Part shown: in pieces, positions 19,714 through 29,273 of the stretch
Numbering within the stretch: the stretch's first letter is position 1
Layout: every line of letters begins with the position of its first letter
Source of the DNA: Synechococcus sp. PROS-9-1
GTDB lineage: Bacteria; Cyanobacteriota; Cyanobacteriia; PCC-6307; Cyanobiaceae
Assembly (NCBI RefSeq): GCF_014279775.1
Contig: NZ_CP047961.1
Span: 372,001-436,000, forward strand
DNA length: 64,000 nucleotides
Direction: 5' to 3'
Notes under the pieces: model-generated
Databases searched by the model: none
Told to the model about the DNA's origin: nothing
The model's input: the letters and a program-made list of their open reading frames with translations, nothing else
Made by a program: the position numbers and the translations under genes

Positions 19714-21624
19714 TCAACTGAGTTCTGCACCTGGATAGCCGCGCGGAGTCACCATTCGGTCCCCGTCCAGTCTGCTGCTGCTGTTGCCGATAACCAGAAC
19801 AGTCAGCATGTCAACAGTGTCGACGGGCAAGCTATCGAGCCGGCAGAACGACACTTGTTCCTCTTGCCGACCTAACTGTCTTGCCATCACAACAGGTGTG
19901 GAGTCAGGGCGTTGAGTGAGCAGGATGTCCTTGGCACGTTGCAGCTGCCAATCACGTCCTTTGGAGCGGGGGTTGTAGAGAGCAACGACGAAATCGCCCT
20001 TGGCCGCTCCTTCTAGTCGTCGTTCAATCACCTCCCATGGGGTGAGGCGATCGCTCAGACTCACAGTGCAGAAGTCATGCATCAGCGGTGCACCAGCTTT
20101 TGCAGCTGCAAGCTGAAGTGCGGAGATTCCTGGATGCACGTCAAAGCGAGGTCGTTCGTCTTCTGGTAGGTCCAACCAGAGCTCAAGCGCGAGCCCTGCC
20201 ATCCCATAAATCCCGCTGTCGCCAGATGACACCAACGCCACGCGAATGCCTTGGCGAGCAAGACTCAGAGCTTGCTGGCAGCGGTCCCTTTCCATCGTGA
20301 GTTGCCCATCTAGCCGGATCTGATCCGGACGGCGCAGCGGTTCCAGTAAGTCGAGGTAAAGGCCGTATCCCACCCAGGCAGGACATCGCTCTAGGGCACT
20401 GCGGGCTTCTGGAGTGAGCAGGGCTAGATCACCTGGACCACTGCCGATGAGATGGAGTTCGCCCTGTTGAGGTGAATGAGCTTCCATGCTCTCGGCAATC
20501 GCCACGGTGACAGCGCCCTGTTCATCGTCGTTTGCGTGGGTGATCCGTTTGTGCAGCTTGAGCTGTCCGTTGGCTCCGGCGCTCAGTAATGCAGCGGCTT
20601 CTGCCACTGATCCGGTTCCCATTTCTGCCGCTACCACCTTGGATGGGGTTGGCACCCGTACACCATCTAATGCTGTTGCTGTGTGCAAGCGGAAGGGCCA
20701 ATGGTGAAGCTGTGCGAGGTCTTGGAGCGCCCGTTCATCGCCCTTGCGATCGATGCTGCTGATCCCTGCAACGGCGTCCTCTGCGAGGCCCGCTTCCTCG
20801 AGGGCGATGGTTACGGCGCGCTGGACAAGGTTCAAGCTTGTGTCGCGTTCGCAGCCAATTCCAAGCCAAAGCAGTGCTGGGTGCCATGTGCAGGCCCCCG
20901 CATGGGCTATGGATGTGCTGATCTCCAGTGTTGGTATTGCAGGTTCGGCCTTGGCATTGCCTGAGCAAGCACTTTCTGTCTCTGCATCAAGGCCTAGAAG
21001 CTGGCTGGTTTGAGCCGCCGAACTGCTTTGCCACAGCTTGCTCCCCATCGTTTGGATGAGACGGACCGCCTCTCCCCGCGCCTGGACCTTCATCAGTTGG
21101 GTCCAGTTGGTGCTTGTTCCACCGCGTTTCCATCCCCAAGCATGTCCGAACGCATCGGTTGCAAGACGGCCCGAAACAGCACTGTCTCCGCTCAGAACCG
21201 CTTCCCCTCCAAGCGCGGCGGCCACCTCCCGGCTCAATTGTTCTGCACCAGCTTGGTGACCGCCAAGCAATGGGATCACTCTTTGCCCCTCTGCATCGAG
21301 CACCAGGACTGCAGGGTCGCTTCCTTTGTCGGTCAAGAGTGGAGCAATCAAACGGGTTACGGCACCTGTGGCTCCGATCACCATCAGCACTCCCCCCTCT
21401 TGCCAGTGCTGCTGGATCAACACCGCAGCTGAGTTCACCAGAAACGCGCCGTCTGGGGCAGCAATGGCGGCGGCTGCACCGGGAGTGAGCGCCAGTTGAT
21501 CAGTGAGGCCAGATTGCTGAAGTCTTTGCAATAAAGGCCAGGCCCTTGAGGACAGCCCTAGGGCCAATCGCGGGGGAGCGGTCGGAGGAGAGGAGTCGTT
21601 CAGGACAGGAGTTTCGGAGGTCAA
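19714..21624 (-). CDS. CbiG-CobJ fusion: cobalt-precorrin-5A hydrolase / precorrin-3B C17-methyltransferase
   Basis: 636 residues joining two consecutive corrin-ring enzymes. Residues about 20-370 are CbiG-like: the N-terminal part has VMVIGATGAVTRLIAPLL and GGHQAGAEQLSREVAAALGG, the C-terminal part LWLGIGCERDTS and AGISSIDRKGDERAL. Residues about 390-625 are a tetrapyrrole methylase of the CobJ/CbiH kind: LIGSGPGDLALLTPEA, SSGDSGIYGMAGLALEL, PGISALQLAAAKAGAPL and ALYNPRSKGRDWQL. The start is TTG at 21624, overlapping the stop of the upstream gene (TTGA), so the pair is translationally coupled. It serves the pseudocobalamin pathway used by marine Synechococcus. Confidence 0.95.
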   Translation of the reverse strand: MTSETPVLNDSSPPTAPPRLALGLSSRAWPLLQRLQQSGLTDQLALTPGAAAAIAAPDGAFLVNSAAVLIQQHWQEGGVLMVIGATGAVTRLIAPLLTDKGSDPAVLVLDAEGQRVIPLLGGHQAGAEQLSREVAAALGGEAVLSGDSAVSGRLATDAFGHAWGWKRGGTSTNWTQLMKVQARGEAVRLIQTMGSKLWQSSSAAQTSQLLGLDAETESACSGNAKAEPAIPTLEISTSIAHAGACTWHPALLWLGIGCERDTSLNLVQRAVTIALEEAGLAEDAVAGISSIDRKGDERALQDLAQLHHWPFRLHTATALDGVRVPTPSKVVAAEMGTGSVAEAAALLSAGANGQLKLHKRITHANDDEQGAVTVAIAESMEAHSPQQGELHLIGSGPGDLALLTPEARSALERCPAWVGYGLYLDLLEPLRRPDQIRLDGQLTMERDRCQQALSLARQGIRVALVSSGDSGIYGMAGLALELWLDLPEDERPRFDVHPGISALQLAAAKAGAPLMHDFCTVSLSDRLTPWEVIERRLEGAAKGDFVVALYNPRSKGRDWQLQRAKDILLTQRPDSTPVVMARQLGRQEEQVSFCRLDSLPVDTVDMLTVLVIGNSSSRLDGDRMVTPRGYPGAELS

Positions 21625-23081
21625 CGCTGGGTGCCATCGGGGTTCAATAGCTCCCGGGCTGATCCTCCCAGGGTGCTGGTTGGAGAAATTCTTTCTGGTT
21701 CGATGCTGATGATCGGCGCCCTTGATGGGGACTGGGGGCCCGGGGCGCCGGGCTTGCTGGGTTCAGGCGAGGCTTCCGAAGCAGTCCCGGCTTTTGAAAT
21801 GGGTCCCTCCTCTAAATCAACTCCCATCTCTGGCATGGCTGTTTCTGGTAATGCTGTTTCTGGTAATGCTGTTTCTGGCAATGCTTCTTCAGGCAATGAA
21901 GTCTTCCTGGTTGCACTTGTTTCCAAGGCTTCGGGCTCAGCGAGCTCTTCTCCCACAGCTTCCCTGCCCAGAGCCTTTTCATCCCCAGCCCCTTCATCAC
22001 CAGCCTTTGCTGCTAAGGCCTCATCCTTCAAGGCTTGTTCCTTTGGAGCCGCGGTCTTGGCGCCTGGCGCATCAAGGATGTTGTCTTTAGGAATGAACTC
22101 TTGGGTTGTGCTCGGAGCTTCAGTCTTGGTTTCACCGAGCAAACGGGCGAGTTCCGTCTCATTAAGGCTGGATCGCAACCAGATCGGTTTTGGGTTCTGC
22201 CGCTCAGGGACCGCTCTTAATTGGTTGTTGAACATTGGCTCGAGCGATTCACCGATCCCATTCAGCAACTCCATTTGAACGGTGTTAATCCCCTTTTGGT
22301 TGTCGATTCCCTGCAGCCACAGGGCATCCTGCTGGTCCACCACAAAGCTGTCCTCGTTAACGCTGATGCGTAGGCGCCAGCGAGCATCTCCAGCTTTGAG
22401 GTTTTGAAGCGGAGCGTTCCACACCAACCAATCGAGCAGCAAAGGACTATCACTCCCAAGTTCAGCCGGACTCACCACTGCCAGCCAAGGGGCATCGCTT
22501 TTTGGCTGCGAACCCATCAGGGGCCGAAGCTGATCTAAAGACCAATGCAAGCTGGCACCAGGAGTTTTAACGGCTTCTCCCCAGGGATAGGCCGCATAGG
22601 CCGTAAACCTGTGGCTCCCTGGACTCAAGGGGGGGAGCTCAAGGGTTAAGCGGTTTCCATTTCGTTCACTTAGACGGATGGGTGTTTCCCCATCAATTTG
22701 AATTGCGACGTGAGCTCCGAGCCCGAGTTCGATGTCGTTCACGACGGGCCAATCCTCGATCTTCAATTCCAGATTGCGTGGGCCGCCTAGGAGCTGGCTC
22801 CCATCCAAGGGGCTGATCAGCGAGAGCTGGGGATGATGCTTGGCTAAGGCCTGATGAAGTTGCTGAACCGCACCAGGTGGCTCCACTTCTCGAAGACGGC
22901 CTGAAGGGTTTTGGGTAGGGAGATTCGTACCTTGATTAGGAACGGACCCGGAGTTGGCTTGATTGGCCCAAGGCAGCGGCGGAATGGCCAGCACGGGTTG
23001 CCCCATGCCAAATAGAAGGATCAGTGCGAAGAGTGCTGCGAACCATCGGATGTTTGCGTGTCGCCGGCCCGATTTATCCAT
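21621..23081 (-). CDS. Conserved secreted protein, function unknown
   Basis: Roughly 486 residues from the ATG at 23081 (GTG 23120 and ATG 23105 also in frame). A signal peptide follows the start: basic MDKSGRRH, a hydrophobic core WFAALFALILLFGMG, then a cut after PVLA. Residues about 85-300 contain beta-rich, Ig-like segments (SLISPLDGSQLLGG; PPLSPGSHRFTAYAAYPWG). The last third is acidic low-complexity sequence with repeated LPETA units and many Ala/Glu/Lys, ending in a Pro/Ser-rich tail. I do not recognise a catalytic domain. Envelope or periplasmic location is inferred from the signal peptide. It overlaps the cobalamin fusion gene by four bases. Confidence 0.75.
   Translation of the reverse strand: MDKSGRRHANIRWFAALFALILLFGMGQPVLAIPPLPWANQANSGSVPNQGTNLPTQNPSGRLREVEPPGAVQQLHQALAKHHPQLSLISPLDGSQLLGGPRNLELKIEDWPVVNDIELGLGAHVAIQIDGETPIRLSERNGNRLTLELPPLSPGSHRFTAYAAYPWGEAVKTPGASLHWSLDQLRPLMGSQPKSDAPWLAVVSPAELGSDSPLLLDWLVWNAPLQNLKAGDARWRLRISVNEDSFVVDQQDALWLQGIDNQKGINTVQMELLNGIGESLEPMFNNQLRAVPERQNPKPIWLRSSLNETELARLLGETKTEAPSTTQEFIPKDNILDAPGAKTAAPKEQALKDEALAAKAGDEGAGDEKALGREAVGEELAEPEALETSATRKTSLPEEALPETALPETALPETAMPEMGVDLEEGPISKAGTASEASPEPSKPGAPGPQSPSRAPIISIEPERISPTSTLGGSARELLNPDGTQR
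21838..21897. repeat. 15-bp tandem repeat, four units
   Basis: GCTGTTTCTGGTAAT occurs twice exactly, then once with one change and once more diverged, on the plus strand. It encodes the repeated LPETA units in the tail of the secreted protein on the minus strand. The unit length is a multiple of three, so copy-number change would keep frame. Confidence 0.85.
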
Positions 23082-23485
23082 AGAGCGGGGAGGGTGTGCC
23101 GCCATTCTGAATGGCACCACTTCTTAGGTCCAGGGCACAGCCTGAGTATGAATTAACAAAAGAAATAAAGTGGGTTGTTGATAGTTTTTTATCTTGATTG
23201 GGATGTTCTCGCTGATCCCACCTGCAAACCAGACCCCAGTTACTGACTGGCTCACTGCCGGATTGAACCTTTGTAACTCACGAGTGCTTTAGGCCCTCTC
23301 GCGACTCTATGCTCGAACCAGCGGTCCCCTCTTTGGGGCCCAAAGCACCAGTGATGGCCAGGGTTTTCCTGGCTTGAACTGGCGCCCGGCTCAGCCTTCG
23401 GGCTATGGCCGGGGCCCCGGTGAACTGTCCGGTTCACCGGAGGGGTGGCCCACCACCTCGATCCCGTCCCTCGAGGAACGACTCG
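23082..23485 (+). promoter_or_regulatory. psaA promoter and leader region
   Basis: About 400 bases between the divergent secreted-protein gene and psaA, without a credible gene. The left part is AT-rich (23150-23200), as for a promoter. The right part is GC-rich with a hairpin GCCAGG-gtttt-CCTGGC (23357-23373) and a perfect 9-bp stem CCGGTGAAC/GTTCACCGG (23417-23440) some 45 bases before the ATG. A Shine-Dalgarno-like GAGGA lies at about 23473-23477. I could not find a clean HLR1 (RpaB) site by eye. Confidence 0.55.
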
Positions 23486-25789
23486 ATGACCATCAGCCCA
23501 CCAGAGCGTGGGAGCACCGCGAAGAGCCAAGTCGAAAAGGTTGACAATCCAGCAACCTTTGAATTGTTCGGTAAACCCGGACATTTCGACCGAGCTCTCG
23601 CGAAAGGCCCCAAGACCACAACCTGGGTCTGGAACCTCCACGCCAACGCTCACGATTTCGATAGCCACACGAGTGACCTTGAAGAGGTTTCTCGGAAGAT
23701 CTTTAGTGCTCACTTCGGCCATTTGGCCGTGATCTTCATCTGGCTTAGCGGCGCCTTCTTCCACGGAGCCCGCTTCTCCAACTTCTCCGGCTGGCTTGCC
23801 GATCCAACCCACGTGAAGCCCAGTGCTCAGGTGGTGTGGCCCGTGTTTGGCCAGGAGATTCTCAATGGCGACATGGGTGCCGGATTCCAAGGCATCCAGA
23901 TCACCTCTGGCCTTTTCCACATGTGGCGGGCCTGGGGCATCACCAATGAGACCCAACTGATGTCTCTTGCCATCGGCGCTCTGGTGATGGCCGGCCTGAT
24001 GCTTAATGCAGGCGTTTTTCATTATCACAAGGCAGCTCCCAAGCTCGAGTGGTTTCAGAATGTTGAGTCGATGCTCAACCACCACTTGGCTGGACTGTTC
24101 GGGCTTGGATCTCTCTCCTGGACCGGACACCTTCTGCATGTGTCTCTGCCCACAACCAAGTTGATGGATGCCATCGACGCCGGCCAGCCGCTGGTGCTCA
24201 ATGGCAAAACCATTGCTTCTGTGGCGGATATTCCACTGCCCCACGAATTCTTCAATCAGGATTTGATCGCGCAGCTCTATCCAGGATTTGGCGCTGGTAT
24301 TGGTGCCTTCTTCTCAGGAGACTGGGCTGCATACAGCGACTTCCTGACCTTTAAAGGCGGTCTCAACCCAGTAACAGGAAGCATGTGGATGAGCGACATC
24401 GCTCATCACCACCTAGCCATCGCGGTGATGTTCATCGTGGCTGGTCACATGTACCGCACGAACTGGGGTATTGGTCATTCCATCAAGGAAATCCTTGAAG
24501 GTCAGAAGGGTGATCCCCTCCTGTTCCCTGCAAGCAAGGGGCATGACGGCCTATTCGAATTCATGACCAACAGCTGGCATGCTCAGCTGGCCGTGAATCT
24601 CGCGATGGGGGGTTCGGTGAGCATCATCGTGGCCCAGCACATGTATGCGATGCCTCCGTATCCATATATGGCGATTGACTATCCGACTCAGATCGGACTG
24701 TTCACCCACCACATGTGGATCGGTGGCTTCCTAATCGTTGGCGCTGCTGCTCACGCAGCAATCGCCATGATTCGCGATTACGACCCTGCCAAGCATGTGG
24801 ATAACGTGCTGGATCGTGTGCTCAAAGCTCGCGATGCCATCATCAGCCACCTGAATTGGGTATGCATTTGGCTTGGAGCCCATAGCTTCGGCCTCTATGT
24901 CCATAACGACACGATGCGTGCTCTGGGTCGTCCTCAAGACATGTTCAGCGACTCGGCGATTTCGATTCAGCCGGTCTTTGCGCAGTGGATTCAGGGCATC
25001 CATGCAGGAGCCGCAGGCAGCACCGCTCCAAACGCACTAGCTGGTGTGAGTGAGGTGTTCAACGGCTCCACAATTGCCGTTGGTGGCAAGGTTGCTGCAG
25101 CAGCGATTCCTCTGGGGACCGCTGACTTCATGGTGCACCACATCCACGCATTCACGATTCACGTGACTGTGTTGATCCTTCTCAAAGGTGTGCTCTATGC
25201 CCGTAGCTCCCGCCTTGTTCCAGATAAAGCAAACCTGGGCTTCCGCTTCCCTTGTGACGGACCCGGCCGAGGTGGCACCTGTCAGGTGTCTGCTTGGGAC
25301 CATGTGTTCCTAGGCCTTTTCTGGATGTACAACTCCCTGTCCATCGTGATTTTCCACTTCAGCTGGAAGATGCAAAGCGATGTTTGGGGAACCGTGAATG
25401 CTGATGGCAGTGTCCAACACATCACGAATGGCAATTTCGCCAACAGTGCAATCACCATTAATGGCTGGCTGCGTGACTACCTGTGGGCCCAGGCCGCGCA
25501 GGTGGTCAACAGCTACGGCTCGAGCACCAGTGCCTATGGCCTGATGTTCCTTGGTGCTCACTTTGTCTGGGCCTTCAGCTTGATGTTCTTGTTCAGTGGC
25601 CGCGGCTATTGGCAGGAACTGATTGAGTCCATCGTTTGGGCTCACAACAAGCTGAAGGTGGCACCTGCCATCCAGCCCCGTGCACTGTCCATCACCCAGG
25701 GCCGTGCCGTGGGTGTCGCTCATTACCTCTTGGGCGGCATCGCGACCACATGGGCCTTCTTCCACGCCCACATCCTTGTGGTCGGCTGA
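23486..25789 (+). CDS. psaA: Photosystem I P700 apoprotein A1
   Basis: One half of the photosystem I reaction-centre heterodimer in the thylakoid; 767 residues from ATG 23486 ([20 protein letters not shown]). The frame runs open upstream, but that extension is unlike the family. Eleven membrane helices are expected. The half-site for the shared 4Fe-4S cluster Fx is [12 protein letters not shown], Cys590 and Cys599. Many paired histidines ([19 protein letters not shown]) ligate chlorophyll. psaB follows after 21 bases. Confidence 0.99.
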   Translation: MTISPPERGSTAKSQVEKVDNPATFELFGKPGHFDRALAKGPKTTTWVWNLHANAHDFDSHTSDLEEVSRKIFSAHFGHLAVIFIWLSGAFFHGARFSNFSGWLADPTHVKPSAQVVWPVFGQEILNGDMGAGFQGIQITSGLFHMWRAWGITNETQLMSLAIGALVMAGLMLNAGVFHYHKAAPKLEWFQNVESMLNHHLAGLFGLGSLSWTGHLLHVSLPTTKLMDAIDAGQPLVLNGKTIASVADIPLPHEFFNQDLIAQLYPGFGAGIGAFFSGDWAAYSDFLTFKGGLNPVTGSMWMSDIAHHHLAIAVMFIVAGHMYRTNWGIGHSIKEILEGQKGDPLLFPASKGHDGLFEFMTNSWHAQLAVNLAMGGSVSIIVAQHMYAMPPYPYMAIDYPTQIGLFTHHMWIGGFLIVGAAAHAAIAMIRDYDPAKHVDNVLDRVLKARDAIISHLNWVCIWLGAHSFGLYVHNDTMRALGRPQDMFSDSAISIQPVFAQWIQGIHAGAAGSTAPNALAGVSEVFNGSTIAVGGKVAAAAIPLGTADFMVHHIHAFTIHVTVLILLKGVLYARSSRLVPDKANLGFRFPCDGPGRGGTCQVSAWDHVFLGLFWMYNSLSIVIFHFSWKMQSDVWGTVNADGSVQHITNGNFANSAITINGWLRDYLWAQAAQVVNSYGSSTSAYGLMFLGAHFVWAFSLMFLFSGRGYWQELIESIVWAHNKLKVAPAIQPRALSITQGRAVGVAHYLLGGIATTWAFFHAHILVVG

Positions 25790-25810
25790 CCTCACTGACC
25801 TTTCCCTCTA

Positions 25811-28027
25811 ATGGCAACGAAATTTCCTTCGTTTAGCCAGGGTCTGGCACAGGACCCGACAACCCGCCGCATCTGGTACGGGATCGCCACGGCTCACGAC
25901 TTCGAGAGCCATGACGGAATGACGGAGGAGAAGCTTTACCAAAAGCTCTTCTCCACCCATTTCGGGCATCTCGCGATCATCGGCCTTTGGGTTTCGGGAA
26001 ACCTGTTCCATATCGCCTGGCAGGGCAACTTCGAGCAGTGGGTCTCCGACCCACTGAACGTGCGCCCAATCGCTCATGCAATTTGGGATCCCCACTTTGG
26101 TCAAGGCGCTATTGATGCCTTCACTCAAGCGGGTGCATCCTCCCCAGTGAATATTGCCTACTCAGGCCTTTATCACTGGTTTTACACCATCGGCATGACC
26201 ACGAATGCCGAGCTGTATCAGGGTTCCATCTTCATGATGATCCTGTCGGCTTGGGCTCTGTTCGCTGGTTGGCTGCATTTGCAGCCCAAGTTCCGTCCTT
26301 CCCTTGCTTGGTTCAAAAACGCGGAATCCCGCCTGAACCATCACCTTGCAGTCCTGTTTGGATTCAGCTCAATCGCTTGGACCGGTCACCTGGTTCACGT
26401 GGCGATTCCTGAGTCCCGTGGTCAGCACGTTGGTTGGGACAACTTCCTTAGCGTGATGCCTCACCCAGCTGGTCTGGGTCCATTCTTCACCGGTAATTGG
26501 GGCGTGTATGCCCAAAATCCTGACACCACAGGTCAGATTTTTGGTTCCGCTGAAGGATCAGGCACTGCGATCCTGACATTCCTCGGTGGCTTCCACCCTC
26601 AGACCGAAGCCCTCTGGCTTACAGACATCGCCCACCATCATTTGGCCATTGGCGTGATCTTCGTGATCGCCGGCCACATGTATCGGACGAACTTCGGTAT
26701 CGGTCACTCGATCCGCGAGATCCTTGAAGCGCACAACCCACCAACCGGGACACCCGGAAACCTGGGCGCTGGCCACAAAGGTCTCTACGACACCATCAAC
26801 AACAGCCTGCACTTCCAGCTTGGTCTTGCTCTAGCCTCTTTGGGCGTGATCACCAGCCTGGTGGCACAGCACATGTATGCAATGCCGTCGTATGCCTTCA
26901 TCGCGAAGGACTACACAACTCAGGCTGCGCTCTACACCCACCACCAGTACATCGCCATCGCCTTGATGTGTGGTGCCTTTGCTCACGGTGCGATCTTCTT
27001 TATTCGCGACTACGACCCCGAAGCCAACAAGGACAACGTCCTGGCTCGGATGCTCGAGCACAAAGAAGCCATCATCAGTCACCTGAGCTGGGTCTCCCTT
27101 TTCCTGGGCTTCCACACCCTCGGCCTCTACGTCCATAACGACGTGGTTGTGGCCTTTGGAACCCCTGAGAAGCAGATCTTGGTTGAGCCTGTCTTTGCAC
27201 AGTTCGTCCAGGCTGCTTCCGGTAAAGCGATTTACGGCTTCGATGTTCTCCTAGCGAACGCTGGTGGTGCTGCTGCCAATGCCAACGCTGCCTACATGGG
27301 CGGTTGGATGGATGCCATCAACGGTGTTCGTGGAAGCAATGACTTGTTCCTGCCGATTGGCCCTGGTGACTTCCTTGTTCACCACGCCATCGCTCTAGGT
27401 CTCCACACCACCACCCTGATCCTTGTGAAGGGTGCTCTGGATGCACGTGGATCCAAGTTGATGCCTGACAAGAAGGACTTCGGTTACTCCTTCCCCTGCG
27501 ACGGCCCTGGCCGTGGCGGTACCTGTGACATCTCTGCCTGGGACGCTTTCTATCTAGCTGTCTTCTGGGCTCTGAACACAGTGGGTTGGGTCACCTTCTA
27601 CTGGCATTGGAAGCACCTTGCGATTTGGCAGGGCAATGTGGCTCAGTTCAACGAGTCCAGCACCTATCTCATGGGCTGGTTCCGCGACTACCTCTGGCTG
27701 AACAGTTCACAGCTGATCAATGGCTACAACCCATTTGGCAGCAACAACCTGGCTGTTTGGTCTTGGATGTTCTTGTTCGGTCACCTGGTTTGGGCGACAG
27801 GATTCATGTTCCTGATCTCCTGGCGCGGTTACTGGCAGGAGCTCATTGAGACCATCGTTTGGGCTCATGAGCGCAGTCCTATCGCCAACATGATGGGCTG
27901 GCGTGATAAGCCGGTGGCTCTCTCCATCGTTCAGGCACGTGTTGTTGGTCTTGCTCACTTCACGGTTGGTTACGTGCTCACGTACGGAGCCTTCCTGATT
28001 GCATCCACATCGGGCAAATTTGGCTGA
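25811..28027 (+). CDS. psaB: Photosystem I P700 apoprotein A2
   Basis: Partner of PsaA in the P700 core; 738 residues starting [20 protein letters not shown]. The Fx half-site [12 protein letters not shown] gives Cys563 and Cys572. Chlorophyll-binding histidine stretches ([20 protein letters not shown]) match those in PsaA, as expected from their common origin. It ends in SGKFG and is followed within 50 bases by a strong terminator. Confidence 0.99.
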   Translation: MATKFPSFSQGLAQDPTTRRIWYGIATAHDFESHDGMTEEKLYQKLFSTHFGHLAIIGLWVSGNLFHIAWQGNFEQWVSDPLNVRPIAHAIWDPHFGQGAIDAFTQAGASSPVNIAYSGLYHWFYTIGMTTNAELYQGSIFMMILSAWALFAGWLHLQPKFRPSLAWFKNAESRLNHHLAVLFGFSSIAWTGHLVHVAIPESRGQHVGWDNFLSVMPHPAGLGPFFTGNWGVYAQNPDTTGQIFGSAEGSGTAILTFLGGFHPQTEALWLTDIAHHHLAIGVIFVIAGHMYRTNFGIGHSIREILEAHNPPTGTPGNLGAGHKGLYDTINNSLHFQLGLALASLGVITSLVAQHMYAMPSYAFIAKDYTTQAALYTHHQYIAIALMCGAFAHGAIFFIRDYDPEANKDNVLARMLEHKEAIISHLSWVSLFLGFHTLGLYVHNDVVVAFGTPEKQILVEPVFAQFVQAASGKAIYGFDVLLANAGGAAANANAAYMGGWMDAINGVRGSNDLFLPIGPGDFLVHHAIALGLHTTTLILVKGALDARGSKLMPDKKDFGYSFPCDGPGRGGTCDISAWDAFYLAVFWALNTVGWVTFYWHWKHLAIWQGNVAQFNESSTYLMGWFRDYLWLNSSQLINGYNPFGSNNLAVWSWMFLFGHLVWATGFMFLISWRGYWQELIETIVWAHERSPIANMMGWRDKPVALSIVQARVVGLAHFTVGYVLTYGAFLIASTSGKFG

Positions 28028-28074
28028 TTCAGTCCAAACCTCTGCCTGATTAACGAGCCGTTTCTCAGTGATTT

Positions 28075-28104
28075 ACCCGTCCGGTCATCCGGGCGGGTTT
28101 TTTA
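28075..28104 (+). terminator. Rho-independent terminator after psaB
   Basis: ACCCG-T-CCGG (28075-28084), loop TCAT, CCGG-G-CGGGT (28089-28098), then a T run. Ten stacked pairs including one G-U. Confidence 0.9.
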
Positions 28105-28149
28105 TGTGAATCGATCATCCTGCTGCCAGAACATCAGAAAAACCATCAA

Positions 28150-28209
28150 GCCCAACAACAGTCTTGGCTTTGTGCATTGTTTCCTACTGATCTCTGCTGC
28201 TGTTGGGGC
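28150..28209 (-). terminator. Possible terminator of the bicupin gene
   Basis: On the minus strand GCCCCAACAGCAG (complement of 28197-28209) can pair with CTGTTGTTGGGC (complement of 28150-28161) around a loop of about 35 bases with one bulge, followed by a T-rich tail. The long loop makes this a weak call. Confidence 0.35.
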
Positions 28210-28217
28210 GTTTTTGT

Positions 28218-29171
28218 TTAATTGCCGCCGCTAAAGGCGATGTCCAGCGTGCGCAGATAGGTGTGTAGACCGGCATCTTGGATCGGCAGCACGTAGGCAT
28301 CAGCTCCCGACTCGTTGTGGTGAGAATGCCAATAGCCAGGTGGTGTCACGAAGGCCGCTCCCGGGGCCCAATCTTCGCGATGCCCATTAACAATCATCCC
28401 GTTGGCATCGAGCTTTGTGCCGATCATGGTGTAGCAGCCGGGTTGGCAATCAACAGCGAAATCAAGCGCGATCGATTGGTGGCGGTGGGGGCGCTGGATC
28501 TGGCCAGCAGGCAAGATCCCGAGCATGGCCCAGAGCGTATGGGTGATCGTGCGCGTTTGTGGGAACTTGCTGTTGCCCAACAAAACGCTGACTCGGTTGG
28601 CGCGAGCACCGTTGGGGCTGTTCGCAATCGCTTCTAGATGTCGTTTGCTGTCTCGATGGCTGTAGAAGCTTGGCTCAAAGCGAGCTTGAGCTGGCTCGAC
28701 TCCGAGGTAACGGAGGAGCGGTGCATCATGCACCCAATACAGACCTGCTTTTTTGTTGGTGGTGTGAATCGCGTCGCCACCGGCAGGCAGCACCAATATG
28801 TCTCCTTTCGACCACTGGAACGTTTGCCCACAGGCTTGCGTCTCTCCTTCTCCATTCGTGATGAAAAACAGCTGACTTGTCGCAACAGCACTGGTGCGTT
28901 GCTCGCCACGGTCGAGGCGCACAAAATTGGCGCAAAGGGAGGGACCGGTGGCTGGGCCAGAGCAGCCCATCTGTTCACTCAGATCTAAAGGAAGAACATC
29001 AGATCCGGTTTGATCGAAAAAATCTGGCGAAAACGAGCAATAGGGAACTGATGCAATCAGGCCATTTTGTTGAGGGTTTGCAGCGGCGCGGTAATCAAAA
29101 AAACGGACTTGCTCTGATGAGGCCTGATGCAATGTGGGAGATATCAAGGAGCCGGCCTCAACGAGACGCAT
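28218..29171 (-). CDS. Bicupin protein, gentisate dioxygenase-like
   Basis: 317 residues with two cupin barrels. The first (about residues 95-165) has TSQLFFITNGEGETQACG, GDILVLPAGGDAIHTT. The second (about 210-300) has RPHRHQSIALDFAVD and PPGYWHSHHNES. The general layout resembles gentisate 1,2-dioxygenase and 1-hydroxy-2-naphthoate dioxygenase, in which Fe(II) sits in one barrel. Barrel two offers HRHQ and a later His, a credible metal site; barrel one has only one clear His. The substrate is unknown, so dioxygenase is a fold-level suggestion. It lies behind the psaAB operon on the opposite strand, 102 bases downstream of the desaturase gene. Confidence 0.75.
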   Translation of the reverse strand: MRLVEAGSLISPTLHQASSEQVRFFDYRAAANPQQNGLIASVPYCSFSPDFFDQTGSDVLPLDLSEQMGCSGPATGPSLCANFVRLDRGEQRTSAVATSQLFFITNGEGETQACGQTFQWSKGDILVLPAGGDAIHTTNKKAGLYWVHDAPLLRYLGVEPAQARFEPSFYSHRDSKRHLEAIANSPNGARANRVSVLLGNSKFPQTRTITHTLWAMLGILPAGQIQRPHRHQSIALDFAVDCQPGCYTMIGTKLDANGMIVNGHREDWAPGAAFVTPPGYWHSHHNESGADAYVLPIQDAGLHTYLRTLDIAFSGGN

Positions 29172-29273
29172 ACCCTATCGATCAATGAAGTTTGGATTGT
29201 ATGGGTTTTGTCTTTCTTGGAAGCCTGCCTTAAGCCGGCTGCACAACAGCACTGCATGGAATTAGAGGTTGGC

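Noticed and set aside
21805-21895. LPxTG sortase signal in the secreted protein
   Set aside because: LPETA units are internal repeats with no following membrane span, and cyanobacteria are not known to use this system.
21840-21900. CRISPR-like array
   Set aside because: Repeats are contiguous 15-mers in a coding frame without spacers.
21631-22278. 215-codon open frame antisense to the secreted protein
   Set aside because: Its Ser/Ala/Gly-rich composition is the complement of the low-complexity tail, not an independent protein.
23252-24244. 330-codon minus-strand frame across the psaA start
   Set aside because: It is antisense to psaA codons and has no family likeness.
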